NCBI RefSeq assembly: GCF_006715095.1
Contig: NZ_VFMO01000001.1
Coordinates: 62,001 to 126,000 of the forward strand
Reading direction: 5' to 3'
From: Yimella lutea
Lineage (GTDB): Bacteria > Actinomycetota > Actinomycetes > Actinomycetales > Dermatophilaceae
Length of the DNA stretch: 64,000 bases
This document shows, in pieces, positions 34,558 to 43,838 of the stretch. The first letter of the stretch is position 1. The number at the start of each line of letters is the position of its first letter. A program made the position numbers and the translations under genes. The notes beneath the pieces are model-generated. The model saw only the letters and a list, made by a program, of their open reading frames with translations, did no database searches and was not told the DNA's origin.

Positions 34558-36237
34558 TCAGCCCACCCGACGAGCGAGTGACAGGCCGGCCGCTCGTCCG
34601 GAGAAGATGCAACCACCGAGGAACGTGCCCTCGAGCGCGTTCTTCCCGTGGACGCCGCCTCCTCCGAACCCGGCCGCTTCGCCGGCGGCGTACAACCCTT
34701 CGATCGGGTTGCCGTCGCTGCCGAGCACCCGCGACTCGAGGTCGGTCTGGATGCCGCCGAGCGTCTTGCGGGTCAGGACGCTCAACTTCACGCCGATCAA
34801 CGGACCGTGCTTGGGGTCGAGCATTCGGTGCGGAGCGGTGACGCGGCCGATCTTGTCGCCGCGGTAGCTGCGGGCGTTGTGGATGGCGTTGACGGAGAAG
34901 TCCTTGGAGTACTTGTTGCCGATCTCGCGGTCACGTGCTTCGACCTGGGCCGTGACGACATCGACGTCGAGCAACGGTTCGTCGGTCAGCGCGTTCATCT
35001 TCGCGACGAGCTCGGGGAGGGTGTCGGCGGTGACGAAGTCCTCGCCGTTGTCGACGAACGCCTGCACCTCGCGCTGCGTGCCCTTGGCCACGCGCGACTT
35101 CAACACCGCCTTCACGTCCCTGTCGGTGAGGTCGCGGTTCTGCTCCGAGCCCGACAGAGCGAACTCCTTGGCGATCATCGTCGTGGTGAGGATGAACCAT
35201 GAGTGGTCGTGCTGGTCGATGCCGGACGTCGTGCGCAGGTAGCGCAGCGTGCCGAGCGTGTCGTAGGAGGGGAAGAACGGTGCGGGCAACTGGCGCCCGA
35301 GCGCGTCGAACCACATCGGCGAGGGTGCGGACAGGATGCGGATCGCGTGGTTCGGCCATACCGGGTCCCAGTTGTGGATGCCCTCGACGTAGTGCCACAT
35401 GCGGTCACGGTTGACCAGGCGACCGCCCGCCTCGGCGGTGATCTCGATCATGCGTCCGTCGACGTGTGCAGGGACGCCGGTGATCATGCGCTTGGGCGGC
35501 GTGCCGAGGCGCTCCGGCCAGAACTTGCGGACGAGTTCGTGGTTTCCGCCGATGCCGCCGGACGCCACCACGACCGCCTGCGCGGTGAACTCGAAGTCGC
35601 CGATCTCGTCCCGGTTGCTCGACACACCACGTTCACAGGAGTCGGGCGCGAGGACGCGTCCGTGGACGCCGGTGACGGCGCCGCCCGAGGTGACCAGGCC
35701 GTCCACACGGTGCCGGTGGGCGAAGGTCACCAGGCCTTTCTGCGCTCCCTCACGGGCCAGGTCGATGAACGGCTTCGCGATGCCCGTGCCGGTGCCCCAC
35801 GGCACGTGGAACCGGGGCACCGAGTTGCCGTGCCCGGTCGCGCGGCCGTCGCCCCGCTCGGCCCAACCGACCATCGGTGTGAACTTCACGCCTTTGCCGG
35901 TGAGGTACTCGCGCTTGATCGACGCCGCGAACTCGACGTACGCGCGTCCCCATTGCTTGCCCCAGTGGTCTTCGTCGTGCTCACCGTCGAGGCGATCCCA
36001 TTGCGCGCTGCCCTGCCAGTCCTGCCAGGCAAGATCGAAGGAGTCCTTGACGCCCATCCGCTTCTGTTCGGGTGAACCCACCAGGAAGATGCCGCCGAAC
36101 GACCACCAGGCCTGACCACCGAGGTTGGCTTCGTTCTCCTGGTCGACCACGAGCACCTTGCGGCCCGCGGCGACCAGTTCTGCGGTGGCCACCAGACCGG
36201 CGAGCCCGGCTCCCACGACGATGACGTCAGCGTCCAT
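34558..36237 (-). CDS. FAD-binding dehydrogenase (fumarate reductase / ketosteroid-dehydrogenase-like flavoprotein)
   Basis: 559 residues from ATG 36237 (GTG 36240 adjoins; TAGGAG precedes both). The FAD dinucleotide motif is IVVGAGLAGLVATAEL; a GGQAWWSFGGIFLVG signature follows. AVVVASGGIGGNHELV and the C-terminal GLYAAGEAAGFGGGGVHGKN, LEGTFLGGCIFSGRAAG complete the FAD_binding_2 family. Such enzymes desaturate or reduce steroids, fumarate-like acids or related compounds; the substrate is not assignable. It precedes the AI-2E/Nudix pair by 31 bases in the same direction and may share its transcript. Confidence 0.88.
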   Translation of the reverse strand: MDADVIVVGAGLAGLVATAELVAAGRKVLVVDQENEANLGGQAWWSFGGIFLVGSPEQKRMGVKDSFDLAWQDWQGSAQWDRLDGEHDEDHWGKQWGRAYVEFAASIKREYLTGKGVKFTPMVGWAERGDGRATGHGNSVPRFHVPWGTGTGIAKPFIDLAREGAQKGLVTFAHRHRVDGLVTSGGAVTGVHGRVLAPDSCERGVSSNRDEIGDFEFTAQAVVVASGGIGGNHELVRKFWPERLGTPPKRMITGVPAHVDGRMIEITAEAGGRLVNRDRMWHYVEGIHNWDPVWPNHAIRILSAPSPMWFDALGRQLPAPFFPSYDTLGTLRYLRTTSGIDQHDHSWFILTTTMIAKEFALSGSEQNRDLTDRDVKAVLKSRVAKGTQREVQAFVDNGEDFVTADTLPELVAKMNALTDEPLLDVDVVTAQVEARDREIGNKYSKDFSVNAIHNARSYRGDKIGRVTAPHRMLDPKHGPLIGVKLSVLTRKTLGGIQTDLESRVLGSDGNPIEGLYAAGEAAGFGGGGVHGKNALEGTFLGGCIFSGRAAGLSLARRVG

Positions 36238-36343
36238 CACGACAACTCCTACTGTTGGGTAATGACGAAGTTAGTCGCCCAGGACTGATCGCGGGAGTCG
36301 TTCGTCCCGATCGATCGTCCTGATGCCCAACTAGATTGGGCGC

Positions 36344-37297
36344 ATGGACGACGCGCCCACCCTGCACGCTGCGATCGATGAGCTCTACTCCGGCGACCCG
36401 GCCGAGTTCATCGCGACCCGCAAGCGGTTGGTGGCGCAGATCCGGAAGGCGGGCGACAAGGAAGTGGCGAAGACCGTCGGTGGGTTACGTCGCCCCTCGG
36501 TGGCAGCGGACGCGGTCAATCACCTTGCCCGGCAGGAGGATCCACCGAACATCCCTGCGCTGCGCGAACTCGGTGAGCGGATGCGCGAGGCACAGGGGCG
36601 GATGGACGCCGCCACCCTGAAGAAGCTGGGTGCCGAGCGATCCGAACTCATTGCACAACTGCTCGCCGACGCGGAACCGCATGGGGCCGGTACCGCTTCG
36701 GCCAAGGATCAATTGACGCAGACCTTCACCGCTGCGCTCGCCTCGCAGAAGGCGGAGGACGCCGTGTGCAGCGGCAACCTGGTGAACCCTTTGTCCTACA
36801 GCGGTTTCGGCGATGTCGAGGTGGACGAGGCGGTCGCCGTGCCCTTGCGCGAACTGCAGCAGGCACGGCTGGCCGAGATCGCCGAGCGGGACGCCGCACG
36901 CGCAGAACGCCCGCTGCGCTCGGTGAGGTCCGACGAACCGGCCGAACCCGAAGATCATCCGGACGAGGCACCGGCCGCGGACGAACCCACACACGAGGAG
37001 CCCGCGCAGGACGCGCCCACCGAGGAAGCGCCCGACGACGCCGAGCTGTCCGACGGGCCCGAGGAGACCCCCGACGAGGAGGCAGAGAAGCCGACAGAAC
37101 CGGCGAAACCAGCTGAGAAGGAACCGGTTTCGTCCGAAGACGCACAACGCGTCGTCGAACAACTGAAAGACCTGGAGCACCGGACGCAGGAGGCGGTCGA
37201 CGCCGCGCGCGAGGCACTGGCGGCTGCCAAATCACACGCGGCGGCGGTCACCAAGGCTCGCCAGGACGCCGAGGACCTGCTCGACTCACTCGGCTGA
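36344..37297 (+). CDS. Conserved actinobacterial coiled-coil protein, function unknown
   Basis: 317 residues. The N-terminal 190 residues are helical (IDELYSGDPAEFIATRKRLV, KEVAKTVGGLRRPSVAADAV, then a segment ending GNLVNPLSYSGFGDV). Residues about 200-265 form a Pro/Glu/Ala-rich acidic linker (DEAPAADEPTHEEPAQDAPT). The C terminus (residues 268-317) is a likely coiled coil (VVEQLKDLEHRTQEAVDAAR). No membrane segment or catalytic motif is visible. It is divergent from the FAD dehydrogenase. Proteins with this layout are found across actinobacteria without assigned function, as far as I recall. Confidence 0.75.
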   Translation: MDDAPTLHAAIDELYSGDPAEFIATRKRLVAQIRKAGDKEVAKTVGGLRRPSVAADAVNHLARQEDPPNIPALRELGERMREAQGRMDAATLKKLGAERSELIAQLLADAEPHGAGTASAKDQLTQTFTAALASQKAEDAVCSGNLVNPLSYSGFGDVEVDEAVAVPLRELQQARLAEIAERDAARAERPLRSVRSDEPAEPEDHPDEAPAADEPTHEEPAQDAPTEEAPDDAELSDGPEETPDEEAEKPTEPAKPAEKEPVSSEDAQRVVEQLKDLEHRTQEAVDAAREALAAAKSHAAAVTKARQDAEDLLDSLG

Positions 37298-37314
37298 GTG
37301 ACGACGAGCCGCAG

Positions 37315-37902
37315 TCAGACCTTGATCTTGCTCAGGCAGTAGGTACGCATCTTCTGGGCGTCGGAGTTGAAGTTCTTGGTCGACACGGTCTGTCGGCGGA
37401 CGCGCGCGGTGGCCAGGTCGTCGAAGTCCTTCGCGACCGCCCAGACCAACGGGGTGAACTGCTTGTCGCCCGGCGCCTTGGTGAGCGTGCGCAGGTAGGT
37501 CGCAGTCTGGCGGAAGCCCTTCGCAGCGTTGTCGAGCTGCGTGCTGTCCTTGGAGCGAACAGCGGCGTTCCAATCGTTGACCGCACTGTTCGACCGCGAG
37601 TTCGCGTTGATGCACGACTTGACCAACGTCGGCGAGGCGGCCGGCTTGGACGACTGACTCGAGGAAGCGGCGGAGGTCGGAGCGCTCGATGACGAACTCG
37701 CCGGGGCGGACGACGTCGCAGCACTCGAGGGAGTCGAGGTGGCCGAGGTGGTGGTGGACGAACTCGACGTCGAACTCGTCGTAGATCTCGAGGATGAACT
37801 CGAGGAGTTGTCGTCACCACTGTTGCACCCGCCGAGGGCAAGAGCACCGACCACGAGAACGGCCATCGGGGCGGCCGCCCGGCCGCGTCGTGCGTACTTC
37901 AT
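37315..37902 (-). CDS. Serine-rich lipoprotein
   Basis: 195 residues from ATG 37902, chosen because the lipoprotein signal starts there (KYARRGRAAAPMAVLVVGAL, lipobox LGGC, Cys26). Residues 30-90 are almost entirely Ser, Thr and Ala, a wall-spanning linker. The remaining 105 residues form a small helical domain (SCINANSRSNSAVNDWNAAV ... RTYCLSKIKV) with two Cys that could pair. I do not recognise the domain. The stop is 17 bases from the convergent coiled-coil gene. Confidence 0.75.
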   Translation of the reverse strand: MKYARRGRAAAPMAVLVVGALALGGCNSGDDNSSSSSSRSTTSSTSSSSTTTSATSTPSSAATSSAPASSSSSAPTSAASSSQSSKPAASPTLVKSCINANSRSNSAVNDWNAAVRSKDSTQLDNAAKGFRQTATYLRTLTKAPGDKQFTPLVWAVAKDFDDLATARVRRQTVSTKNFNSDAQKMRTYCLSKIKV

Positions 37903-37951
37903 CCGAACACCATGCAACGCGCCGCCCACGCCCGCCAAATCAGCGAATCCG

Positions 37952-38620
37952 TCAGTCCTCGTCGAACGGGTGCCCGGTCGGACCGTCGTAGGGGTCTGGG
38001 TCGTCCGGGCCGGTACCGGCGAGCGCGGTGCCGAGCCAGGACACGACGCTCCACCCCTCGTCCGAATCACCTTCCAGCACGACGATTCCGGTGTTGGGCA
38101 GTGGTTCTACGGCGAGGTCGGTGTCCTTGATGTTGTCGGCGCGCTGGTAGGTCCAGAAACGGATCACCGCCCCGTGGCTGACCATCACGGCGGTGCGCGC
38201 ACCGGATGCCTCGATGCGCGCGACGCTGTCGTCATAGCGGTCCAACACTTCGTGACCGGTCTCGCCGCCGGGGACCCGCTGGTCGAGGTCACCTTCGGCC
38301 CAGTCACCCAGCAGCTTGAGGTAGGCGTGGATGCTGTCGGGGTCGGTGCGCTTCTCCAGCTCGCCGGCCTGGATCTCGTGCGTGCCGGGGAGCGCCTGCG
38401 GCTCGATGCCCAGGTGCTCGGCCAGCGGTGCGATGGTCTGCTTGGTGCGCAGGGCGCGACTGGTCCACAACCCGTCGATCTGTTCCCCATGCAACGCCGC
38501 CGGGATGGCTTCCGCCTGCTCGACGCCACGGTCGGTCAGACCGGGGCCGGGAAGAGTGGTGTCGAGCGAACCTTGCACGTTGGCCGGCGTCTCGCCGTGC
38601 CGAATCAGGATCAGCCGCAT
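37952..38620 (-). CDS. Histidine phosphatase family protein
   Basis: 222 residues. The catalytic RHG motif is LILIRHGETPAN with nucleophile His8; partner residues are in LWTSRALRTKQT, EIQAGELE and the second His in AVMVSHGAVIRFW. These belong to the phosphoglycerate-mutase-like family, whose members dephosphorylate many metabolites. The acidic tail (DDPDPYDGPTGHPFDED) is not part of the domain. Substrate unknown. It is upstream of the Ser-rich lipoprotein gene in the same direction. Confidence 0.9.
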   Translation of the reverse strand: MRLILIRHGETPANVQGSLDTTLPGPGLTDRGVEQAEAIPAALHGEQIDGLWTSRALRTKQTIAPLAEHLGIEPQALPGTHEIQAGELEKRTDPDSIHAYLKLLGDWAEGDLDQRVPGGETGHEVLDRYDDSVARIEASGARTAVMVSHGAVIRFWTYQRADNIKDTDLAVEPLPNTGIVVLEGDSDEGWSVVSWLGTALAGTGPDDPDPYDGPTGHPFDED

Positions 38621-38690
38621 GGGTCCATTCTCACCATGGACCTGACCGGGAGGTGAACCCTCCGTGAGCTGAGACGAAGAACAGGCGGCG

Positions 38691-39303
38691 TCAGCGTCCC
38701 AGCTTCGCCGTGGCGTAGGCGTCCAGCTGCCCGATCCGGCGGCCGGCGTTCGTCATCCTGGTGGAGTCACCCGAGCGCAGTTCGCGGTCGAGCCGGCACA
38801 GTTCGTCGATGCTGATCCCGACCTTGCGTGCGCCCGCTACCGACTCGGCCGACAACAGGTCGATCTGCGGCGCGGCGAGCTTCCCGCTGTGCTGAGTTGT
38901 GGCGGCGGCTGTCACACGCATCGCAGAACCGACCAGAGTCGGCGACAGGGCCGCCGCGTAACCCTGCTTGCCCGCGACGTTCGGGTGGTAGGACTCCTCG
39001 ATCGGATTCGACAACCCGTTCACCCACTCGACGCCGTCGCACCCGGTGGGTGTCGAACGCTGCACGGACGTCGACCGTCTTGAACCGGCGGTTCGCCGCC
39101 TTGGTTAGCAGCAGCGTGTCGAGCTGGTCGGTGGCGGCATTGAGCGACGTCTGCTCCTGGGGTGAGAACCAGGTGAGCGCGTTGCAGTCCTCACCGTTGA
39201 ACAGCCGCGGATATCCGGCGACGACCACCCTCGCATTCGGTGCCTTGCTGCGGACGAGGCCGTAAAGGTTGTCGTATGCAAAGCGTGGCGATGTCCGGGT
39301 CAA
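38691..39303 (-). pseudogene. SGNH/GDSL-type esterase remnant, 5'-truncated and frameshifted
   Basis: Two overlapping reading frames make one protein family member. Frame 1 (from TTG 39303) gives FAYDNLYGLVRSKAPNARVV, then GYPRLF and TVDVRAAFDTH; frame 2 (to stop 38691) continues TGCDGVEWVNGLSNPIEESY, then HPNVAGKQGYAA. The switch falls at about 39041-39052 and corresponds to one missing base. The second block holds the catalytic DxxH-type His (SYHPN). The N-terminal GDS block is missing: an in-frame stop precedes 39303 and the next gene begins there. Related secreted esterases act on lipids or wall esters. The gene is therefore inactive. Confidence 0.82.
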
Positions 39304-39332
39304 GCCGTCACCGCCTGATCGTCAATTCTTGG

Positions 39333-40517
39333 TCAGGAATGCCGAGCGCGCAGCACCAGTTCGAGTTCGAACCGGGACTGCGGATCCTCCAGGGCGTTGC
39401 CGAACAGTTCGCGCAGTTGCCCGAGCCGATAACCGACCGTCTGCGGGTGCACGTGCAGTTCCTCGGCGATCTTCTTGCGCTCGCCGCGCCAGCGCAGCCA
39501 GGCTTCCAACGTCTCCAACAGACGCTCGCGCTGCGTCTCGCCGGCCTCGTCGAGAGGTGCAAGTCGACGCTCGGCCAGGTCCGCCACCAGTTCACGCTGC
39601 GAGGCGAGCACCACTTCGACCACGTGGTCGACGACCCACCGCGGTTCATCGACCGACGGAACTCCGAGTGTCTGCATCGTTGCGCGCAACGACTCGTTCA
39701 CCGCTGTCCAGGGGCGCCCCGGGCCGAGCCAGGCACTGCGTCCCGCGAGCGCCAACTCGAGTTCGCGGTGAGCGGTGGGCGTGCTCGGCTCAGGCACGAT
39801 CGCGACGGCTTGCCCCCCGCGAGCGGACGCGAGCGCCCGATCACCCAGGCGCAATCGCAGGCCCTCCGCGTTCTCCAGCGGCACAACCAGCGCGATCAAG
39901 CGGTCCGGGATCACCCAACCGGCACGCGCCGCCAACCGACGCACCTCGATCTCGTCCACGCGAGTGGACAGCAACGAGTTCAGCAGGGCTGCACGGGCGC
40001 GGTCCCGCTCCCCCATCTGCCGGGACTGTTCCTCGGCGAAGCCCTCGACGCTCGCCGCCGAGATCTCGTCGAAGTACACGAAGATCGCTTCGCCGACATT
40101 GAGCAGGACGCGCGCGTCGAGTCCGGCCTCGAGCGCTGCTTCGCTCACGCTGCGCAGCGTGAGGCGGGCGCCGAGCCGGTAGGCGGACAGCAGGGCTTCC
40201 AGCGAACGACCGGTGCGCGCCTCGCCGATGCCGAGCGTCCGATAGATCGCACGGCCCTCGGGAGTGAAGGGCGGCTCATCCGTGCCGGGCAGTTCGATCA
40301 GCAGACGCTGCAGCGCGGTCTCGACACCACGCCGCACGGCCGCACCGAACTCGCCGTCGAGCGGGCGCGCGTACTCGGTGATCTCACGGGGAATGTTCCT
40401 GATGATCGTCGCCACCAATTCAGGGACGACGGGACCGATCGTGGCACTGATCTCAGGCGGCAATTGAGCCCACGGCTGGGGGCGACTCACCCGATCGGGT
40501 GTGACTGGTGTGGTCAT
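39333..40517 (-). CDS. PucR family transcriptional regulator, divergent from desaturase genes
   Basis: 394 residues from ATG 40517 with GGAGG seven bases upstream; longer frames run into the reductase gene. The central region shows a GGDEF-like CdaR fold (about 160-300), and the C-terminal PucR helix-turn-helix reads LLETLEAWLRWRGERKKIAE followed by ELHVHPQTVGYRLGQLRELF. It begins 127 bases from the ferredoxin reductase gene in the opposite direction, an AT-richer region suited to a shared promoter, so control of the desaturase pair is likely. The inducing signal is unknown. Confidence 0.85.
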   Translation of the reverse strand: MTTPVTPDRVSRPQPWAQLPPEISATIGPVVPELVATIIRNIPREITEYARPLDGEFGAAVRRGVETALQRLLIELPGTDEPPFTPEGRAIYRTLGIGEARTGRSLEALLSAYRLGARLTLRSVSEAALEAGLDARVLLNVGEAIFVYFDEISAASVEGFAEEQSRQMGERDRARAALLNSLLSTRVDEIEVRRLAARAGWVIPDRLIALVVPLENAEGLRLRLGDRALASARGGQAVAIVPEPSTPTAHRELELALAGRSAWLGPGRPWTAVNESLRATMQTLGVPSVDEPRWVVDHVVEVVLASQRELVADLAERRLAPLDEAGETQRERLLETLEAWLRWRGERKKIAEELHVHPQTVGYRLGQLRELFGNALEDPQSRFELELVLRARHS

Positions 40518-40643
40518 GAGCGAGCCTCCGAACGAAGAAACGTGCCGTTCCGTCCCATTATTATCACCGGAGCACAGTTTATCGGTCGAAATTCTACATA
40601 CAGACTCACCGTTTACGCGGACCGCGCCAATCAGAATGGACGT
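40518..40643. promoter_or_regulatory. Divergent promoter region of PucR gene and reductase-desaturase genes
   Basis: This 126-base gap is noticeably richer in A and T than the surroundings (for example 40556-40620, with ATTATTATCACCGGAGC and TTATCGGTCGAAATTCTACA), as expected for back-to-back promoters. I cannot fix -10 and -35 boxes with certainty and saw no perfect palindrome. Confidence 0.5.
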
Positions 40644-41699
40644 ATGGGAGTTCTGAAGGCGATTCATCGTGCCGCGTCCGTCTGGACGTCGCCGGCATCC
40701 CCTGAGGACTACCTGCAGATCATCAATCCTCTCGCTTCCGCGCGTCAGCTGCGCGGTGTCGTCACCGAAGTCCGCCGACACGGCGCCCGCTCGGCGACCA
40801 TCTCCTTCCGGCCCGGACGTGGCTGGGAGCCGCACTTGGCTGGGCAATGGGCCCGCGTCGGGGTCGAGATCAACGGGGTCCGCCAGTGGCGCTCGTATTC
40901 CCTGTCCGCGGCCCAGGGGCACGACCCGGAGATCACCGTCACCGCGATCGGACGCGTGTCGCGCCACCTGGTCGAACACACCAAGACCGCCGACGTTCTG
41001 TTCCTCGCTCCCCCGCAGGGTGAGTTCATCCTGCCGACCGGCCCACGCCCGTTGCTGATGATCACCGCGGGCAGCGGCATCACTCCGGTCATGTCGATGC
41101 TGCGCACCCTGATCCCGAGGCGCCCCGACGCCGACGTCGTCCTGATTCACTCCGCCCGCAATGAGGACGATGCACTGTTCATCGACGAACTGCGTACGAT
41201 GGATCGGCAGTACGCCGGCCTGACCGTCGTCATCCACTTCACCGGCAACAACGGACGTATCGACTTCAGCAACGCGTCCGCGGTCGAGACCGTCTGCCCC
41301 GACTGGCGCTCGCGCAAGGCCTACGTGTGCGGCCCCACCGAGTTGCTCGACGACACCGAGAAGCTCTGGGCGAACGCCGGACTCCCGCAGGGCCTGCAGG
41401 TGGAGCGATTCGCACCGGCGCTGCTCGCACCGTCCGACACCGACGGTGGCACGATCACGTTCGCCAAGTCCGACAAGGAAGCCGTCTGCGACGGCTCCAC
41501 CCCGATCCTCGAGGTCGGCGAAGAAGCCGGCGTCATCATGCCGAGCGGTTGTCGAATGGGCATCTGCCGCACCTGCCTGACTCCCCTCGTCTCGGGTCAG
41601 GTGCGCGACTTGCGCACGGGCGAGATCCACGCCGACGAGGGCGAACTCATCCAGACCTGCATCACGGCCGCTGTCGGCCCCGTCCATCTTGAAGTCTGA
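40644..41699 (+). CDS. Ferredoxin reductase-like electron-transfer protein with C-terminal 2Fe-2S domain
   Basis: 351 residues from ATG 40644. Domains in order: FAD-binding domain (residues 30-130, with QWRSYSLSAAQ), NAD(P)-binding domain (LLMITAGSGITPVMSMLRTL; KAYVCGPTELLDDTEKLW), and a plant-type ferredoxin domain whose iron ligands are in MPSGCRMGICRTC with a fourth Cys in ELIQTCITAAVG. Such chimeric reductases pass electrons from NADPH to a membrane desaturase; the Mycobacterium tuberculosis pair Rv3230c-DesA3 has the same arrangement. The desaturase gene follows 42 bases downstream. A long upstream open frame is antisense to the PucR gene. Confidence 0.93.
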   Translation: MGVLKAIHRAASVWTSPASPEDYLQIINPLASARQLRGVVTEVRRHGARSATISFRPGRGWEPHLAGQWARVGVEINGVRQWRSYSLSAAQGHDPEITVTAIGRVSRHLVEHTKTADVLFLAPPQGEFILPTGPRPLLMITAGSGITPVMSMLRTLIPRRPDADVVLIHSARNEDDALFIDELRTMDRQYAGLTVVIHFTGNNGRIDFSNASAVETVCPDWRSRKAYVCGPTELLDDTEKLWANAGLPQGLQVERFAPALLAPSDTDGGTITFAKSDKEAVCDGSTPILEVGEEAGVIMPSGCRMGICRTCLTPLVSGQVRDLRTGEIHADEGELIQTCITAAVGPVHLEV

Positions 41700-41741
41700 A
41701 CCGTTGCACTTCACGAACCCCCTTGATAGTCAGGAGATTTC

Positions 41742-43001
41742 ATGACGATCACCAATGCCTCCGTCATCGAACGTCGCACCGCGATCTACGACGACACCCA
41801 GAAGAAGCGCACCGGCGTGCTGCCCACCGAGGGCGGTGCACACACGCGTCCGAAGGCGGCCGCGCACCTCACCGACGAGCAGGTCAACGAACTCGGACGT
41901 GAGCTCGACGCGATCCGCGCTTCCGTACTTGCCGAGCGCGGCGCGGACGATGCGGCCTACATCCGCAAGGTCATCAAGGTCGCGCGCACCTGCGACCTCG
42001 CCGGACGCACGGCGCTGATCTTCGGCAAGCACAAGCCGATGTTCCTGCTCGGCATTGCCGGCGTCTCCATGGGCAAGGTCCTGGAGAACATGGAGATCGG
42101 CCACAACGTCCTGCACGGGCAGTGGGACTGGATGCGCGACCCCGACATCCACTCCACCACCTGGGAGTGGGACTTCGTTGCCCCGGCCCGCGGATGGCAG
42201 CACACCCACAACGACCTACACCACACGTACACGAACGTGATGGGCAAGGACCGCGACGTGGGCTACAACATCCTGCGTATCAGCGACGAGCAGCCGTGGC
42301 AGAAGCGCGACATCTTCAACCCGATCGTCAACGCCTTCCTCGCGCCGACCTTCGAGTGGGGCATCGCCTCCTATGACCTCGAATGGGACCAGGTGCAGAC
42401 CGGTGCCAAGTCACGTGAGCAGTTCGACAAGGATCTGGAGGCGCTGAAGGCCAAGGCCGTTCGACAGGTGCTGAAGGACTACATCGCCACCCCGCTGGTC
42501 GCCACTCTCACCGGCTCCGGCAAGTGGTCGCTCGCCGGAATGATCGGCGGGAACATGGTGCGCAACGTGTGGGCACACTCGGTGATCTTCTGCGGTCACT
42601 TCCCCGACGAGGTCGACGTGTTCACCGAGGACGTGCTCGACGGCGAGACCCGCGGCGACTGGTACATCCGCCAGATGCTCGGATCGGCGAACCTGTCGGG
42701 CAGCCCGCTGTTCCACATCCTCACCGGCAACCTGAGCCATCAGATCGAACACCACCTGTTCCCCGACCTTCCCTCGAACCGCTACATCGAGGTGGCGCCG
42801 AAGGTGCGCGAGATCTGCGACCGGTACAACCTGCACTACACGACGGGCCCGCTCGGCACCCAGCTCGCACAGACCTGGAAGAAGATCGCCAAGCTGTCGC
42901 TGCCGGACGAGTTCTGGGAGCGTCACGAGTCGGGCAAGCCCGGCAAGTGGCAGGTGCTGCGCGACGCGTGGAAGGGCCGCACCACCCCCAAGACCGCCTG
43001 A
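41742..43001 (+). CDS. Membrane fatty-acid (acyl-CoA) desaturase, DesA3-like
   Basis: 419 residues. Three histidine boxes that bind the di-iron centre are intact: HNVLHGQ (about residue 124), HTHNDLHHTY (about 154) and HQIEHHLFPD (about 331). Hydrophobic regions between them match the four-helix membrane fold. The enzyme inserts a double bond, probably delta-9, into stearoyl- or palmitoyl-CoA using oxygen and electrons from the adjacent ferredoxin reductase. With the divergent PucR regulator this forms a self-contained membrane-lipid unit. Regiospecificity is inferred from the DesA3 likeness. Confidence 0.93.
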   Translation: MTITNASVIERRTAIYDDTQKKRTGVLPTEGGAHTRPKAAAHLTDEQVNELGRELDAIRASVLAERGADDAAYIRKVIKVARTCDLAGRTALIFGKHKPMFLLGIAGVSMGKVLENMEIGHNVLHGQWDWMRDPDIHSTTWEWDFVAPARGWQHTHNDLHHTYTNVMGKDRDVGYNILRISDEQPWQKRDIFNPIVNAFLAPTFEWGIASYDLEWDQVQTGAKSREQFDKDLEALKAKAVRQVLKDYIATPLVATLTGSGKWSLAGMIGGNMVRNVWAHSVIFCGHFPDEVDVFTEDVLDGETRGDWYIRQMLGSANLSGSPLFHILTGNLSHQIEHHLFPDLPSNRYIEVAPKVREICDRYNLHYTTGPLGTQLAQTWKKIAKLSLPDEFWERHESGKPGKWQVLRDAWKGRTTPKTA

Positions 43002-43035
43002 GCGACTGAATCGCCCGGGTGTCATGGGCACAGAC

Positions 43036-43786
43036 TGCGAGCCGCCACGCCGAGCGAACCCACCCTGCTCGCCGGCCCGGCAGTGCTGGTGGCCGCGGCG
43101 TTCTTCGACACGCCAGAACGAGAGTTGCTGTGGATCGTGGCCGCGGTGATGGATCTGTCGGGACCGGTCCTGGTCGGGACCACCGGTTGGAGCGTGACAC
43201 CTGCCTACTTCGTGGAGCGGCACGGGCTGATCATCATCATCGCGCTGGGTGAGGCGATCGTCGGGGTAGGCGCCGGCGCCGAAGCCGCTCTTGCGCGCCC
43301 GAGGGTTGTGACGGCCGTCCTCCTCGCCGTGCTGATCGCGGCCGGTCTGTGGTGGTCCTACTTCGGTTATCTGCGCGGCGGTGCCGAACGACGGCTGCGC
43401 GGCACCACTGGTCGGGAGCGGTCAAGGCTCGCGCGCGACTCCTACAGCTACCTTCATCTGCCGCTCGTGGCCGGGTGGTGTTCTTCGCTCTCGGGGTGCA
43501 CGAAGCAGTCGCGGCACCGGGGGAACCACTCCCCCTGTTGCCGGCCCTCGCCCTGGCCGGTGGCGTCGCGGTGTTCTACGTCGGCGACGTCGCCTACCGA
43601 TGGCGCGACCACCACCAGCTCGCCACAGGTCGCCTGATGGCCGCATTGGGGGCTGCTTCGCTGATTCTGGTCGCGGTGGTGGCGCCTGCTTTGGCGGCGC
43701 TCGCCGGGCTGACCTTCGTCTGCTTGCTGCACACCAGCTGGGAACTCTGGCACCACCCGGCGATCGGCCCGGGCGGCGACTCCTGA
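43036..43786 (+). pseudogene. LtrA (low temperature requirement A) family remnant, 5'-truncated and frameshifted
   Basis: The first frame encodes PAVLVAAAFFDTPERELLWI, VTPAYFVERHGLIIIIALGE and LWWSYFGYLRGGAERRLRG, the C-terminal half of LtrA. At about 43470-43476 it must shift by one base to continue VVFFALGVHEAVA, LAGGVAVFYVGDVAYRWRDH and LLHTSWELWHHP to a stop at 43786. The N-terminal half of the usual 400-residue membrane protein is absent, since the desaturase gene ends 35 bases before. No plausible start exists. LtrA function is poorly known. Clear decay product. Confidence 0.85.
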
Positions 43787-43838
43787 TCGTCCAGTGCCAT
43801 CGCCGCGCAGACTCTCGCAACTACGGCTTGGGACTACC

